Virus record (IMG/VR): IMGVR_UViG_3300044612_000880
Location: 1-63,526 of that record
Strand: one strand, 5' to 3'
Length of the DNA: 63,526 bases
DNA from: a virus
Shown: positions 15,340 to 22,417 of the stretch, one piece after another
How the letters are laid out: the number at the start of each line of letters is the position of its first letter
Position numbering within the stretch: position 1 is the first letter of the stretch
Notes under the pieces: model-generated
The model's input: only the letters and a program-made list of their open reading frames with translations
Databases searched by the model: none
Told to the model about the DNA's origin: nothing
Made by a program: the position numbers and the translations under genes

Positions 15340-15610
15340 TGTTCTTCATCCTATCACTGATAGCAAATGCTAATTGATATGTAAGGGCATAGACTTCTAC
15401 AAGAGCGTCCATTCGTCCTTCTGCTCGTGTGCGGTCCATAGAAAGCATTGCGTCAGAGTATCCACCCTCACGCTCCTCTTTCTCAATCTCAATGTAATCA
15501 TTCTCGGCTTCCAGCATTAGGTTCTTAAGTTCACCGTGTAGGATGTCAGTACCTGACTCTCCCATATCAATTAATTTCTGTAGTCGTGGGTCCAGTTTTG
15601 TATTCATCAT
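15332..15610 (-). CDS. Hypothetical helical protein (92 aa)
   Basis: MMNTKLDPRLQKLIDMGESG; highly charged, predicted all-helical with possible coiled coil (LMLEAENDYIEIEKEEREGG). Coupled to both neighbours. Function unknown. Confidence 0.6.
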   Translation of the reverse strand: MMNTKLDPRLQKLIDMGESGTDILHGELKNLMLEAENDYIEIEKEEREGGYSDAMLSMDRTRAEGRMDALVEVYALTYQLAFAISDRMKNNE

Positions 15611-15819
15611 TAGTCTATTGTAGCCTCTAACACTGACAAAAAGTGGTAGCAGGCAAGAATCTGTCCATTGGTGGAGATATCTTCTATCTCTAACTCACGA
15701 TACTCATCGTCTTCATAGTTAGAATAGTTATCCATTTTGGTTTGTAGTTCCTCAGAGTCTTGCTCCAAGGATAGCAGGTGTAGTCTTACATATTGCTCAA
15801 ATGTTTTTAAGTCGTCCAT
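15610..15819 (-). CDS. Hypothetical helical protein (69 aa)
   Basis: MDDLKTFEQYVRLHLLSLEQ; acidic helices, no Cys. Its ATG is 7 nt after a TATAAT that also encodes the last codons (NPYN-stop) of the upstream gene, so it may have its own near-leaderless transcript. Confidence 0.6.
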   Translation of the reverse strand: MDDLKTFEQYVRLHLLSLEQDSEELQTKMDNYSNYEDDEYRELEIEDISTNGQILACYHFLSVLEATID

Positions 15820-15823
15820 AGTA

Positions 15824-16054
15824 TTAATTATACGGGTTCGTGTTTATTTTTACAACTTCACGGGGTGTGACCTTGCTCACATCTGTAATGATAGGCTCCC
15901 AAGCATCTTCAATACTAATATAAGCCATCTTCCTACCACAAGGGCATCTCATCTCTACAGATCCATTAGGGAATCCATAGCCATCCCTGGCGGTAAATTG
16001 AATGAGAGCATCACACTCATCAGGATCGCAAACAAATGTATACTTACTCCACAT
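15824..16054 (-). CDS. Hypothetical protein with Cys cluster (76 aa)
   Basis: Start chosen at ATG 16054 (MWSKYTFVCDPDECDALIQF), 10 nt after AAGGAG; an ATG at 16063 lies too close to that site. Contains VCDPDEC and MRCPCGRKMAYI, a likely zinc ribbon. Confidence 0.58.
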   Translation of the reverse strand: MWSKYTFVCDPDECDALIQFTARDGYGFPNGSVEMRCPCGRKMAYISIEDAWEPIITDVSKVTPREVVKINTNPYN

Positions 16055-16232
16055 TGTGAACATACTCCTTTGCCCATTCAGGCGCTTCGCCTTCTACCCA
16101 GTCTAATTTAACATCAAAGTCTCCACCGCCACCTTCAGGCCAGCCAGTTGTTACTACTAACTCTGTGCCGTCCTCAAAGAAGATTTGCTCAACAATGGTG
16201 CGGTATGTAATTTCACGGGATTCAATGTTCAT
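16044..16232 (-). CDS. Hypothetical protein (62 aa)
   Basis: MNIESREITYRTIVEQIFFE with beta-strand pattern and a Gly-rich turn (GWPEGGGGDFDVKLDW). Coupled to the upstream gene by a 1-nt overlap. Function unknown. Confidence 0.58.
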   Translation of the reverse strand: MNIESREITYRTIVEQIFFEDGTELVVTTGWPEGGGGDFDVKLDWVEGEAPEWAKEYVHNVE

Positions 16233-16438
16233 TAGTCCTCTATGTATTCTACTGAGATGTTGCCCAAGACTTCATCATACTTTACCATAGTATCTATGTC
16301 CTCAGCAAATCGAGCCATTAGATAATCTACTTTATCTTCCGTGCTCATATCAGGTGGACCGTATAGTTCAAACCCTATATCATTAGACATAGCATCATCT
16401 ATATCTATGGTTTGTTCAAGACTGATTCTAACTTTCAT
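16232..16438 (-). CDS. Hypothetical acidic protein (68 aa)
   Basis: MKVRISLEQTIDIDDAMSND; acidic, beta then helix. TAATG overlap with the upstream gene. Function unknown. Confidence 0.58.
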   Translation of the reverse strand: MKVRISLEQTIDIDDAMSNDIGFELYGPPDMSTEDKVDYLMARFAEDIDTMVKYDEVLGNISVEYIED

Positions 16439-16590
16439 TAGTCAAAGTACCCTTCTGACCATAGGCCATCAAAGAAGGACATAGCCTTCTCCAAACCATC
16501 TGTTATCTCATCTGAGAGTCTACCTGATTTGATAGCATCTTCCATAGCATCTGTCATTACTGCAATATCAGTTTCAGTATATCCTAACAT
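16438..16590 (-). CDS. Small acidic protein (50 aa)
   Basis: MLGYTETDIAVMTDAMEDAI, a helical product, DEITDGLEKAMSFFDGLW at the end. Overlaps the next gene by TAATG. Function unknown. Confidence 0.6.
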   Translation of the reverse strand: MLGYTETDIAVMTDAMEDAIKSGRLSDEITDGLEKAMSFFDGLWSEGYFD

Positions 16591-16742
16591 TAGCCTACCT
16601 CTATTCCTGCGTAATGTGCGATAGTATTAAGTGTAGTGTGGATATGGCAGTCGCAAGCCTCTCCACCCATATTTTCCTCAAACTCTAAGTGAGAGTAATT
16701 GCTTTCATATATTTCATTGATTAGGTCGTCAATGGTATTCAC
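16590..16742 (-). CDS. Small protein with CDCH motif (50 aa)
   Basis: GTG start overlapping the upstream TGA (GTGA). Contains GGEACDCHIHTTLNTI, a Cys/His set that could bind metal. TAATG overlap downstream. Function unknown. Confidence 0.55.
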   Translation of the reverse strand: MNTIDDLINEIYESNYSHLEFEENMGGEACDCHIHTTLNTIAHYAGIEVG

Positions 16743-16969
16743 TTTGTATGCCACTCACCTAACTCAGGTAGGAAAACATTTTCTTGTATATCCCATTGGG
16801 CGTCATCCCAACTAAGTTCATCATTCATTACTTTAGCAATCTCATCTATGAAGGTTTGCATAACGGCTTCTGCGTGGTGTCTATTCTTAGCCTTGATATT
16901 TGTAATAGAGATAGCAAGGTCGCAAGAGTAGTAGTCTTGTAGCATTGGGTCTAATACTGTTTGGGTCAT
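16739..16969 (-). CDS. Hypothetical protein (76 aa)
   Basis: MTQTVLDPMLQDYYSCDLAI; ferredoxin-like alternation of strands and helices (ISITNIKAKNRHHAEAVMQT). Overlaps the upstream gene by 4 nt. Function unknown. Confidence 0.6.
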   Translation of the reverse strand: MTQTVLDPMLQDYYSCDLAISITNIKAKNRHHAEAVMQTFIDEIAKVMNDELSWDDAQWDIQENVFLPELGEWHTK

Positions 16970-17184
16970 ACATATTCCTTTTCGTAGGCTGGAAGTGAGG
17001 TTACTACTAATTCTAACATTTCGTCAGGGTATCTGTCAAGCACCCAATTAAGGGCCTGTCCAGCAGTCTTAAAGTCAGAGGCGGTAGTGCTCTCCCCATA
17101 ACCTTGAATGGTTGCTTCCCAGCAGTCAACGCCACCAGGAGAGCAGGAGTAGTTCATTTCATATATTGCCACTTGTTTGGTCAT
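16966..17184 (-). CDS. Hypothetical protein (72 aa)
   Basis: MTKQVAIYEMNYSCSPGGVD; beta-rich N-terminus, helix (FKTAGQALNWVLDRYPDEML). First gene of the 13.6-17.2 kb leftward unit, directly behind the promoter at 17191-17212. Confidence 0.6.
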   Translation of the reverse strand: MTKQVAIYEMNYSCSPGGVDCWEATIQGYGESTTASDFKTAGQALNWVLDRYPDEMLELVVTSLPAYEKEYV

Positions 17185-17190
17185 ATCTTA

Positions 17191-17212
17191 ATTGTAGCGT
17201 AGGGGACTGACA
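17191..17212 (-). promoter_or_regulatory. Early promoter with TGTCAG box (1)
   Basis: Minus strand: TGTCAG (17207-17212), exactly 10 nt, TACAAT (17191-17196). No good -35 at the usual place. Serves the gene block 16966 to about 13600. Confidence 0.65.
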
Positions 17213-17290
17213 AATGGAAGGTTTGGGGGAAATGTCAAGTCCATCTTAATCCTAAATCAGGGAAATATTATTGATCATCTTAATAAAGAA

Positions 17291-17306
17291 TGTGATAAAT
17301 GTCACA
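17291..17306. promoter_or_regulatory. CRP/GlxR-like palindrome TGTGA-N6-TCACA (1)
   Basis: Perfect arms. It lies about 80 nt upstream of the TGTCAG promoter at 17191-17212 and next to a GCTAG box. Confidence 0.6.
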
Positions 17307-17337
17307 CCGCTAGAAATATTTTTACTAGGAAATTTTG

Positions 17338-17411
17338 CGAAGTGTACGGGACTTGAACCCGTGATCTCTACCGTGACAGGGTAGCGCATTAACCAACTAT
17401 GCTAACACTCC
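17338..17411 (-). tRNA. tRNA-Asp (GTC)
   Basis: Acceptor GGAGTGT/ACACTTC, anticodon loop CTGTCAC giving GTC, T loop GTTCAAGTC; no encoded CCA. It lies alone between early genes, just after the hairpin element that follows the DUF932 gene. Confidence 0.9.
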
Positions 17412-17420
17412 AGTTATGGA

Positions 17421-17472
17421 GAGCAGTTTTAATTCTTGCTCAGGAATTTTTTGTTATGCTAAGGACATAACA
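17421..17472 (-). ncRNA. Stop-codon hairpin plus conserved hairpin (copy 2)
   Basis: Minus strand: perfect 7-bp stem TGTTATG/CATAACA (17452-17458 with 17466-17472) that contains the TAA stop of the DUF932 gene. Then CCTGAGCA, 11-nt loop, TGCTC (17421-17441). Confidence 0.6.
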
Positions 17473-18476
17473 TTTTGTACAACTTTTAGCAAACGATTTT
17501 TTTCTGCGTTAATAGCAGGGTCAAATCCTGATGCTGATGCGAGAATGGATTCGTTAGAACCACCACGAGCAGAACGATACCAGTCAAGGCGTTCAGTTAG
17601 CGCATTGAAAGCACCCCACGCATTACCAGCAATCATTCCGTTAAATTCACCAGTGTAAATATCGTTGATGACATCAACTTTATTTTCCCACTTTTTCATT
17701 GAACCCTTAGAATCTTTTTCTGGCTTAGCATAAGCAGCAAGAATGATGTCATTGAATTGCTTAGCAGAAACTTCTTTTTCAATCATAGCCTTAGCCATAA
17801 TATCAAATTCGTCCATATAAGCATTAGCAAGACCAAGAGTTTCACGAGCAATTTGTACCTTGCCGTTAGCGGTCTGTGTGTGGCGAATCTTGAAAGATTG
17901 CTTGATGCCCTTATTCTTCTTACGACCTACGCCACCAAGAGCAAGGTTAAGAGTGTTAGCGCATACAACACGAACTGGTGTGATACTTGCTTGAATAGCA
18001 ATCGAGCCGTCGTGTGATGTGTTGATGAGCAAATAAGTTTTTACCTTATCGCTCACGCCGTTAGGGTCAAGAATTGTTTCACGCTCTAATGCTAAAGCAC
18101 CGAATACAACACGACCACCCTTGATTGAGCCAGCCGTTTCCCAACGACCCCCGCCGTCAAGAATATTGTCACCGAATGAGAATAAATCTTCATTCTGTAG
18201 TGGGTGATAGCGTTCGCCAACAATTCCAAGAATGTCGGTCTGAGCGTTATCTGTAGGATTTGTACGCAATACATATTGGTATTGCTTATCGCTTGTTAAG
18301 TGTGTAGGTGCTTCTAAATCTTCAAGACGAACATTCCAACCATTTAGATTTGCTGCTTCCAACATTTCTGCGGTTGTCTTTTCTTCTGTAAAGACTGTAC
18401 CTAATCCGTGCCAAGCAGGTTCACGGAATGATGCGAATGATGCCTTGCCGTTTTGAGTTTCAATATCGTGAGCCAC
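17454..18476 (-). CDS. DUF932 family phage/plasmid protein
   Basis: This 340-residue protein begins MAHDIETQNGKASFASFREP, followed by AWHGLGTVF, TTAEMLEAANL and VGERYHPLQNED, the hallmarks of the DUF932 (TIGR03299-like) family. It is common in actinophages and plasmids; its function is unknown, but abundance suggests an early nucleic-acid role. It has its own TGTCAG promoter at 18507-18536 and ends in the bipartite hairpin. Confidence 0.88.
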   Translation of the reverse strand: MAHDIETQNGKASFASFREPAWHGLGTVFTEEKTTAEMLEAANLNGWNVRLEDLEAPTHLTSDKQYQYVLRTNPTDNAQTDILGIVGERYHPLQNEDLFSFGDNILDGGGRWETAGSIKGGRVVFGALALERETILDPNGVSDKVKTYLLINTSHDGSIAIQASITPVRVVCANTLNLALGGVGRKKNKGIKQSFKIRHTQTANGKVQIARETLGLANAYMDEFDIMAKAMIEKEVSAKQFNDIILAAYAKPEKDSKGSMKKWENKVDVINDIYTGEFNGMIAGNAWGAFNALTERLDWYRSARGGSNESILASASGFDPAINAEKNRLLKVVQNVMSLA

Positions 18477-18506
18477 GATTTCCTTCTTTCTGTTGTTGAT
18501 AATCTA

Positions 18507-18536
18507 ATCATACACCCATAGGCTGACAAAAGTCAA
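18507..18536 (-). promoter_or_regulatory. Early promoter with TGTCAG box (2), also TTGACT
   Basis: Minus strand: TTGACT (18531-18536), 18-nt spacer containing TGTCAG (18523-18528), 10 nt, TATGAT (18507-18512). Drives the DUF932 gene. Confidence 0.72.
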
Positions 18537-18593
18537 ATCGTATAGCCAGACATAGGGCAATTCGGACATTTTTTAAATGTGATCTTAAACATA

Positions 18594-18609
18594 TGTGATA
18601 AATATCACA
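18594..18609. promoter_or_regulatory. CRP/GlxR-like palindrome (2)
   Basis: TGTGA-TAAATA-TCACA, perfect arms, followed by CGACACGCTAG. A half site (TGTGATCTTAA) lies just upstream at about 18578. Confidence 0.6.
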
Positions 18610-18646
18610 CCGACACGCTAGGAAAATTTTGAGGGAATTAAAAGGT

Positions 18647-18692
18647 GAGCAGTTTTTAAACGTGCTCAGGTTTATTAGTAGCCCCCTACTAA
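18647..18692 (-). ncRNA. Stop-codon hairpin plus conserved hairpin (copy 3)
   Basis: Perfect 7-bp stem TTAGTAG/CTACTAA with a 4-nt loop (18675-18692) includes the TAG stop of the 18689 gene. It is followed by CCTGAGCA, 11-nt loop, TGCTC (18647-18667). Confidence 0.6.
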
Positions 18693-19108
18693 ATATCCAC
18701 TCTGTCAATTGATGATGACAAATAAGCAATTGAATCTGAATTGTAATCAACAGTATCAAAATCAATATCGTGAATTGCATTTGTTGCGTCTTCTTCTGTA
18801 CGAGCATTAACAGTCACTGAGTACATAACAGTAACTTCAACTTCGAATTCTTTTGTTAATTCAAAGCCCATAATTTCTGCAATTGCTTCGGCTTGCTCTT
18901 CTGTGATGTCTTGGTTTTCTAATTCTCCAAGGGTCCACTCTTGCATTGATTCAACCATACGATTCTTATCTGCAGAATCTTGATATGAGCGCTGAGTTAC
19001 TTTTTGGATGTGCTCCTCAAGTTGTTGAATGCGTTCTTTGTTTTGTACAAGAGTTGTTTCTAAAAACTCTCGTGTCATATAGTGATTATCTATTACTGGT
19101 TGGTCCAC
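18689..19108 (-). CDS. Hypothetical protein (139 aa), coiled coil plus beta domain
   Basis: GTG start at 19108 after an AGAGG site. Residues 13-45 form a coiled coil (LVQNKERIQQLEEHIQKVTQ), and the C-terminus is a beta-rich domain (FEVEVTVMYSVTVNARTEED). Single-gene unit with its own promoter at 19140-19169. Function unknown. Confidence 0.62.
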   Translation of the reverse strand: MDQPVIDNHYMTREFLETTLVQNKERIQQLEEHIQKVTQRSYQDSADKNRMVESMQEWTLGELENQDITEEQAEAIAEIMGFELTKEFEVEVTVMYSVTVNARTEEDATNAIHDIDFDTVDYNSDSIAYLSSSIDRVDI

Positions 19109-19139
19109 GGGGGCCTCTTTCTGTTAGTTGGTTAATTTA

Positions 19140-19169
19140 ATTATACTACTGGCCACTGACAATTGTCAA
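19140..19169 (-). promoter_or_regulatory. Early promoter with TGTCAG box (3), consensus -35
   Basis: Minus strand: TTGACA (19164-19169), 18-nt spacer with TGTCAG, 10 nt, TATAAT (19140-19145). The strongest of the set. Confidence 0.75.
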
Positions 19170-19182
19170 GGACCCTTGCGGG

Positions 19183-19249
19183 GAGCAGTTTTGATACTTA
19201 CTCAGGTAGTTACACCTCATTTGACAGTTGGTGTGAACTGGTCCCCCAT
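19183..19249 (-). ncRNA. Conserved hairpin (copy 4) with a 10-codon ORF
   Basis: Hairpin GAGTA, 11-nt loop, TGCTC at 19183-19203. Upstream on the minus strand, a tiny ORF (MGDQFTPTVK, 19217-19249) has its stop inside an imperfect AGTTACACC/GGTGTGAACT stem. The surrounding 140 nt has no larger gene. Confidence 0.45.
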
Positions 19250-19353
19250 CCAGTCTAAGGGGTAGACGCTCTATAGTATTTCTATGATCGCCCTAATCAG
19301 CCTGGCGAATTCTCCACTCTATTTATTTAGCCACGCATTTCTGTGGTCGTGGT

Positions 19354-19400
19354 TGAGCAGTTTAGACTCATACTCAGGAGTTGTATCTAATTATAGATAC
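19354..19400 (-). ncRNA. Stop-codon hairpin plus conserved hairpin (copy 5)
   Basis: Perfect 7-bp stem GTATCTA/TAGATAC (19383-19400) with the TAA stop of the 19391 gene in its 4-nt loop. Then CCTGAGTA, 11-nt loop, TGCTCA (19354-19376); a G-U pair replaces G-C, so pairing is kept. Confidence 0.6.
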
Positions 19401-19813
19401 TGAGCGATTGCGTTGTAGGTTGAGGTATTTACTGTTTCCTCATCTGTCATCTTTAGAATACGAATTGCGTTAGCAATTTCTTTCTTAGACTCTCGGTAGG
19501 TGCTTCCGTGAATAACCTCAAAATCCTTTTCAGGTTCTGTTGGAAAGTCTGTTTCCTTTGTCTTGATGTCAAAATCAACATTTAGTGTTTCTGACCAAGA
19601 ACGATAGTTGGTGCGGAGGTTTTCAGCATTTGAGAAATGAGCAATAGCCCAATTTCCCAATTCTGTCTGCCAAGCCTTGTAAGCAGTTTGGAACTCTGCT
19701 TCTTTTTGTTCTTGTGTTGCGTAGTCTGCCTCTAACTTAGTTAGTGCTTCCTCTAATCCTGCGATTACACGAACTGTTGGGATTTTTACATTTATTGCTT
19801 TTGCTCTTGCCAT
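19391..19813 (-). CDS. Hypothetical protein (140 aa)
   Basis: MARAKAINVKIPTVRVIAGL; a helical protein (KLEADYATQEQKEAEFQTAY) with C-terminal KMTDEETVNTSTYNAIAQYL. Good ribosome site. Single-gene unit behind promoter 19850-19871. Function unknown. Confidence 0.65.
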   Translation of the reverse strand: MARAKAINVKIPTVRVIAGLEEALTKLEADYATQEQKEAEFQTAYKAWQTELGNWAIAHFSNAENLRTNYRSWSETLNVDFDIKTKETDFPTEPEKDFEVIHGSTYRESKKEIANAIRILKMTDEETVNTSTYNAIAQYL

Positions 19814-19849
19814 CTTTTTATCTCTTTTCTGTTTGTGGGGTATTTATCT

Positions 19850-19871
19850 ATTATAGCGTGGGGGTCTGACA
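19850..19871 (-). promoter_or_regulatory. Early promoter with TGTCAG box (4)
   Basis: Minus strand: TGTCAG (19866-19871), 10 nt with a C-run, TATAAT (19850-19855). Drives the 19391 gene. Confidence 0.68.
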
Positions 19872-19877
19872 TTTAAG

Positions 19878-19922
19878 TGAGCCTTTTTAATTCTTGCTCA
19901 GGAATAAGTAATTAGATTACTT
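19878..19922 (-). ncRNA. Stop-codon hairpin plus conserved hairpin (copy 6)
   Basis: Perfect 7-bp stem AAGTAAT/ATTACTT (19906-19922) includes the TAA stop of the 19917 gene. The second hairpin is TGAGC/GCTCA (19878-19900), shorter than the others by one pair. Confidence 0.55.
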
Positions 19923-20084
19923 GGCTGTCCAAGTTGTGTAGCGTGTTGCGCCATTGACATCTAACTTGATACGAACTGATTGTCCGTCCTTGCTTGGTGA
20001 GATTTCTTGGATAGTGCCTGTTACCTTTGACTTCTGTGAAGTGTATAGGTCGCCTACCTTGTAAGTTGCGTTTGTTACTGCCAT
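19917..20084 (-). CDS. Small beta protein (55 aa)
   Basis: Start at ATG 20084 behind AAAAGGAAAA. MAVTNATYKVGDLYTSQKSK ... GTIQEISPSKDGQSVRIKLD looks like an SH3-like or KOW-like barrel. Single-gene unit with two promoters upstream. Function unknown. Confidence 0.62.
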   Translation of the reverse strand: MAVTNATYKVGDLYTSQKSKVTGTIQEISPSKDGQSVRIKLDVNGATRYTTWTAK

Positions 20085-20118
20085 TTTTGTTTTTCCTTTT
20101 CTGTTTGGGTAATACCTA

Positions 20119-20140
20119 AGTATAACATTTCCTACTGACA
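20119..20140 (-). promoter_or_regulatory. Early promoter with TGTCAG box (5)
   Basis: Minus strand: TGTCAG (20135-20140), 10 nt, TATACT (20119-20124), with an extended TGT before the -10. Confidence 0.66.
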
Positions 20141-20216
20141 TTTATCAAATTATTATCTGATAATCTCACTATGTGAAACTGTTTATTTAGTTTTACCTTG
20201 TTTTGTTTATAGTATA

Positions 20217-20246
20217 AGTGTAGCACAAAAATGTCATAAATGTCAA
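20217..20246 (-). promoter_or_regulatory. Leftward promoter TTGACA-N18-TACACT
   Basis: Minus strand: TTGACA (20241-20246), 18-nt spacer, TACACT (20217-20222). A degenerate TGTGATCTTAAACACA lies at 20265-20280. The 20085-20413 gap holds these signals, a possible rightward TTGACA-N17-TAGGAT (20291-20319) and no gene I can see. Confidence 0.6.
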
Positions 20247-20413
20247 ATCGGGAGGGGTTTTGGGTGTGATCTTAAACACATCTTAAATGCTTGACAAACC
20301 AAAAGTTTTGCGCTAGGATTTTTCTAGGCCCTCCACTTTTCAGCGGGGACTTGAAAAAAAAGTAATTATGATTATATATGTTAGTATCATTACAAATGCA
20401 ATTTTCATTTATC

Positions 20414-21154
20414 TCATTTCTTAGTAGCAGAAAAAACTATGTCTGCTTTAGAGTATACACACAATCCGCAAGAAACGCAAGCGCTTCCATTAGTTGAGAT
20501 AAGTGGAATTGATTTTAGATTTTCAGGACACTTAGCACCAGGCTTACCAATCATTTCTTTCATATCTGTTTGGCCAATAGCAAAATTCTTAGCAAGGTAT
20601 GCTAAACGAACACCTTGATTAATTTTTAGATCAACACCAGTTTTTACATTCTCACTATCAGTGCTAAAGTAAAGAGACAGGTTTTCAATATCCTTAAGGA
20701 TGAGAGCAGCAGACTTAACACGAGTGTAAACCCAGAATTGAATATCAGGATTAAGTTTGATTACATCGGACCAGGCAGTGGTATAAGTATCGTTAAAGAA
20801 GTCACCGTCCCAATGAATGCGAAATAGCATAGGGGCGTCTTTCTTTATACAATCAGCCTTAAAATCAGCAATCATCTCACTAATTAAATTAAGCATAGTT
20901 AAATAGTCTGCGTCTTTTAGCAGGGACCAATTGTGTAATAGATTAACCTTTACTGAAGGGAAGACTTTTTCAAGTTTTCCTGCGTAGCAAACACTTTCAC
21001 AAACACTGGTAGCACCAGGGCACGAGTAAGCCTTTCCAGCAGGTAATCCAAAAGTGTTGGCAATTGCGGCTTGCTTTCCATTTTTTGTGACAAGGTTAGC
21101 CACCTTTCTATCGTTAGATCTTTTTAGTTTAAGGGTATTAGTAGTCAAGGCCAA
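20414..21154 (-). CDS. Gp88-family phage protein, Cys-rich
   Basis: This 246-residue protein has AIANTFGLPAGKAYSCPGAT, then VCESVCYAG, RIHWDGDFF, FWVYTRVKSA and a C-terminal ACVSCGLCVYS cluster. This order matches the Gene-product-88 family of actinophages; the CxxxC...CxxC set suggests an Fe-S or zinc site. Function unknown. TTG start at 21154, overlapping the upstream gene by 17 nt. Confidence 0.75.
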   Translation of the reverse strand: MALTTNTLKLKRSNDRKVANLVTKNGKQAAIANTFGLPAGKAYSCPGATSVCESVCYAGKLEKVFPSVKVNLLHNWSLLKDADYLTMLNLISEMIADFKADCIKKDAPMLFRIHWDGDFFNDTYTTAWSDVIKLNPDIQFWVYTRVKSAALILKDIENLSLYFSTDSENVKTGVDLKINQGVRLAYLAKNFAIGQTDMKEMIGKPGAKCPENLKSIPLISTNGSACVSCGLCVYSKADIVFSATKK

Positions 21155-21314
21155 GGCTCATCTCTAAGGCAATGTCTTCATTATAGGTATAAGACATTTC
21201 TTCAAGTAAGCAGTGTGTACACTTTTCTTCATATGCGTCAACGGCATTTTCTTTACATTCAGGGCAGGTTGTTGCGTAGTATTCATCATAGATTTCATCG
21301 TTTTCGAATGTCAT
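21138..21314 (-). CDS. Zinc-ribbon micro-protein (58 aa)
   Basis: MTFENDEIYDEYYATTCPEC ... EEKCTHCLLEEM: two CxxC pairs in an acidic protein. Overlaps the Gp88-like gene, suggesting coupling. Function unknown. Confidence 0.62.
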   Translation of the reverse strand: MTFENDEIYDEYYATTCPECKENAVDAYEEKCTHCLLEEMSYTYNEDIALEMSLGLDY

Positions 21315-21330
21315 AGTGGGGCGACCTTTC

Positions 21331-21474
21331 TTAGTTGTTATATTTTAATTGTAGCAGTTCGGACTGACATTTCTTACGGTTGTAAGCCTTTTTAGAAGGT
21401 ACGGCAGAAGCAGCGTTAGACCTACGGAGTTCCATAAGTCTGCGTAATTCCTCAGCGTTTTTCTTTGTTGTCAT
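21331..21474 (-). CDS. Small basic protein (47 aa), leaderless
   Basis: MTTKKNAEELRRLMELRRSN; basic helical protein. The ATG lies 6 nt after TAAGAT, itself 18 nt from TTGACA (promoter 21481-21510). Its 3' end overlaps the TGTCAG promoter at 21348-21369. Function unknown. Confidence 0.5.
   Translation of the reverse strand: MTTKKNAEELRRLMELRRSNAASAVPSKKAYNRKKCQSELLQLKYNN
21348..21369 (-). promoter_or_regulatory. Early promoter with TGTCAG box (6)
   Basis: Minus strand: TGTCAG (21364-21369), 10 nt, TACAAT (21348-21353), extended TGC. Drives 21138 and the Gp88-like gene. Confidence 0.67.
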
Positions 21475-21480
21475 AAACTA

Positions 21481-21510
21481 ATCTTAGCATACATCATCTT
21501 AAAATGTCAA
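21481..21510 (-). promoter_or_regulatory. Promoter TTGACA-N18-TAAGAT
   Basis: Minus strand, extended TGC TAAGAT at 21481-21486; drives the leaderless gene starting at 21474. Confidence 0.55.
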
Positions 21511-21520
21511 ATCTTAAATC

Positions 21521-21536
21521 TGTGATCAATCTCACA
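21521..21536. promoter_or_regulatory. CRP/GlxR-like palindrome (3)
   Basis: TGTGA-TCAATC-TCACA, perfect arms, followed directly by the CGACACGCTAG box. Confidence 0.6.
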
Positions 21537-21586
21537 TCGACACGCTAGAAAATTTTGTGCGGGGAAGCACACAAAATTAATTCTTA

Positions 21587-21841
21587 TTACTCGTCAGACT
21601 CATCTACAAAAACATAGAGAGGAATTGTATCAGTGTAACTATACTGATTAACTTCTCTTTCGCCAAACTCATTTTCTATTTCAATGTCATAGTTATCTCC
21701 AGTAGAATCACTTTCAATAAAAATAACTTCAACGATGTCATCACCAATTTTAATTAAATCACCAAGCATTAGTTGGTCTGGTGTTAAGTTATCGGCTTTG
21801 ATCAATTCCATAGTTTTCATTGTATCAGACATTTTATCCAT
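21587..21841 (-). CDS. Hypothetical acidic beta protein (84 aa)
   Basis: MDKMSDTMKTMELIKADNLT, then MLGDLIKIGDDIVEVIFIES, an SH3-like strand pattern, and an acidic end. Start overlaps the upstream stop by 8 nt. Function unknown. Confidence 0.6.
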   Translation of the reverse strand: MDKMSDTMKTMELIKADNLTPDQLMLGDLIKIGDDIVEVIFIESDSTGDNYDIEIENEFGEREVNQYSYTDTIPLYVFVDESDE

Positions 21842-21962
21842 CCATCTCTACGCAATCCATAAAACACTCTTCGCAAGTGTCTTCCATTTTTGTGTAATCA
21901 TCTTGATTCTTACAATCGTGTTTAACGCAAGGGCATTTATCTATGGGGGCTAAAGTCATCAT
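21834..21962 (-). CDS. Cys-rich micro-protein (42 aa)
   Basis: Six Cys in 42 residues: KCPCVKHDCKN ... DTCEECFMDC. Likely binds zinc or an Fe-S cluster. Coupled on both sides (TAATG and an 8-nt overlap). Confidence 0.6.
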   Translation of the reverse strand: MMTLAPIDKCPCVKHDCKNQDDYTKMEDTCEECFMDCVEMDG

Positions 21963-22249
21963 TAGTCTTCATCCTCGTATTCGTCTACTGGGTCAATAAA
22001 CCAAGATAGGTGGTGTTGGTCTACAATAGCGTGGGCAGGTGCGTGGCTCATACCCTTATAGAATACGCCTTCGGGCATAGCAATAAATCTATCATAGTCC
22101 TCATCATAGTATGCGTCAATAGCATCAATACAAGGTTGTACCATAGAAAGTGGTACGGGTGGGTAGTGATTACCCTGTAAGTGATAGGCTAATTGTGTTT
22201 CTAAATCTAAAACGCTATCTGCTAATCCAATTGCTGTTACGCTTCCCAT
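21962..22249 (-). CDS. Hypothetical phage protein (95 aa)
   Basis: MGSVTAIGLADSVLDLETQL with AYHLQGNHYPPVPLSMV, a block I associate with early proteins of actinophages; then His-rich KGMSHAPAHAIVDQHHLSW. Function unknown. Confidence 0.65.
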   Translation of the reverse strand: MGSVTAIGLADSVLDLETQLAYHLQGNHYPPVPLSMVQPCIDAIDAYYDEDYDRFIAMPEGVFYKGMSHAPAHAIVDQHHLSWFIDPVDEYEDED

Positions 22250-22252
22250 TAT

Positions 22253-22417
22253 TTATACCTCTACGCTTTCGTTGTTGTTAGTTAATTGATTTATGTCTGC
22301 GACATAGACATTATCTTTATTTATTCCATACTTTAATTGGAATTGAAATGTATCAATAGCCTCATCGTAGGATTCAGCCTCGACATTTATGAAAGTATTA
22401 AACTCAAAAATTTCCAT
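22253..22417 (-). CDS. Small hypothetical protein (54 aa)
   Basis: MEIFEFNTFINVEAESYDEA, beta-helix pattern typical of small ferredoxin-like folds. ATG overlaps the upstream TAA. Function unknown. Confidence 0.6.
   Translation of the reverse strand: MEIFEFNTFINVEAESYDEAIDTFQFQLKYGINKDNVYVADINQLTNNNESVEV

Noticed and set aside
20291-20319. Rightward promoter TTGACA-N17-TAGGAT driving a gene
   Set aside because: Hexamers fit, but no rightward ORF follows and the GCTAGG string is a recurrent box in the early gaps.
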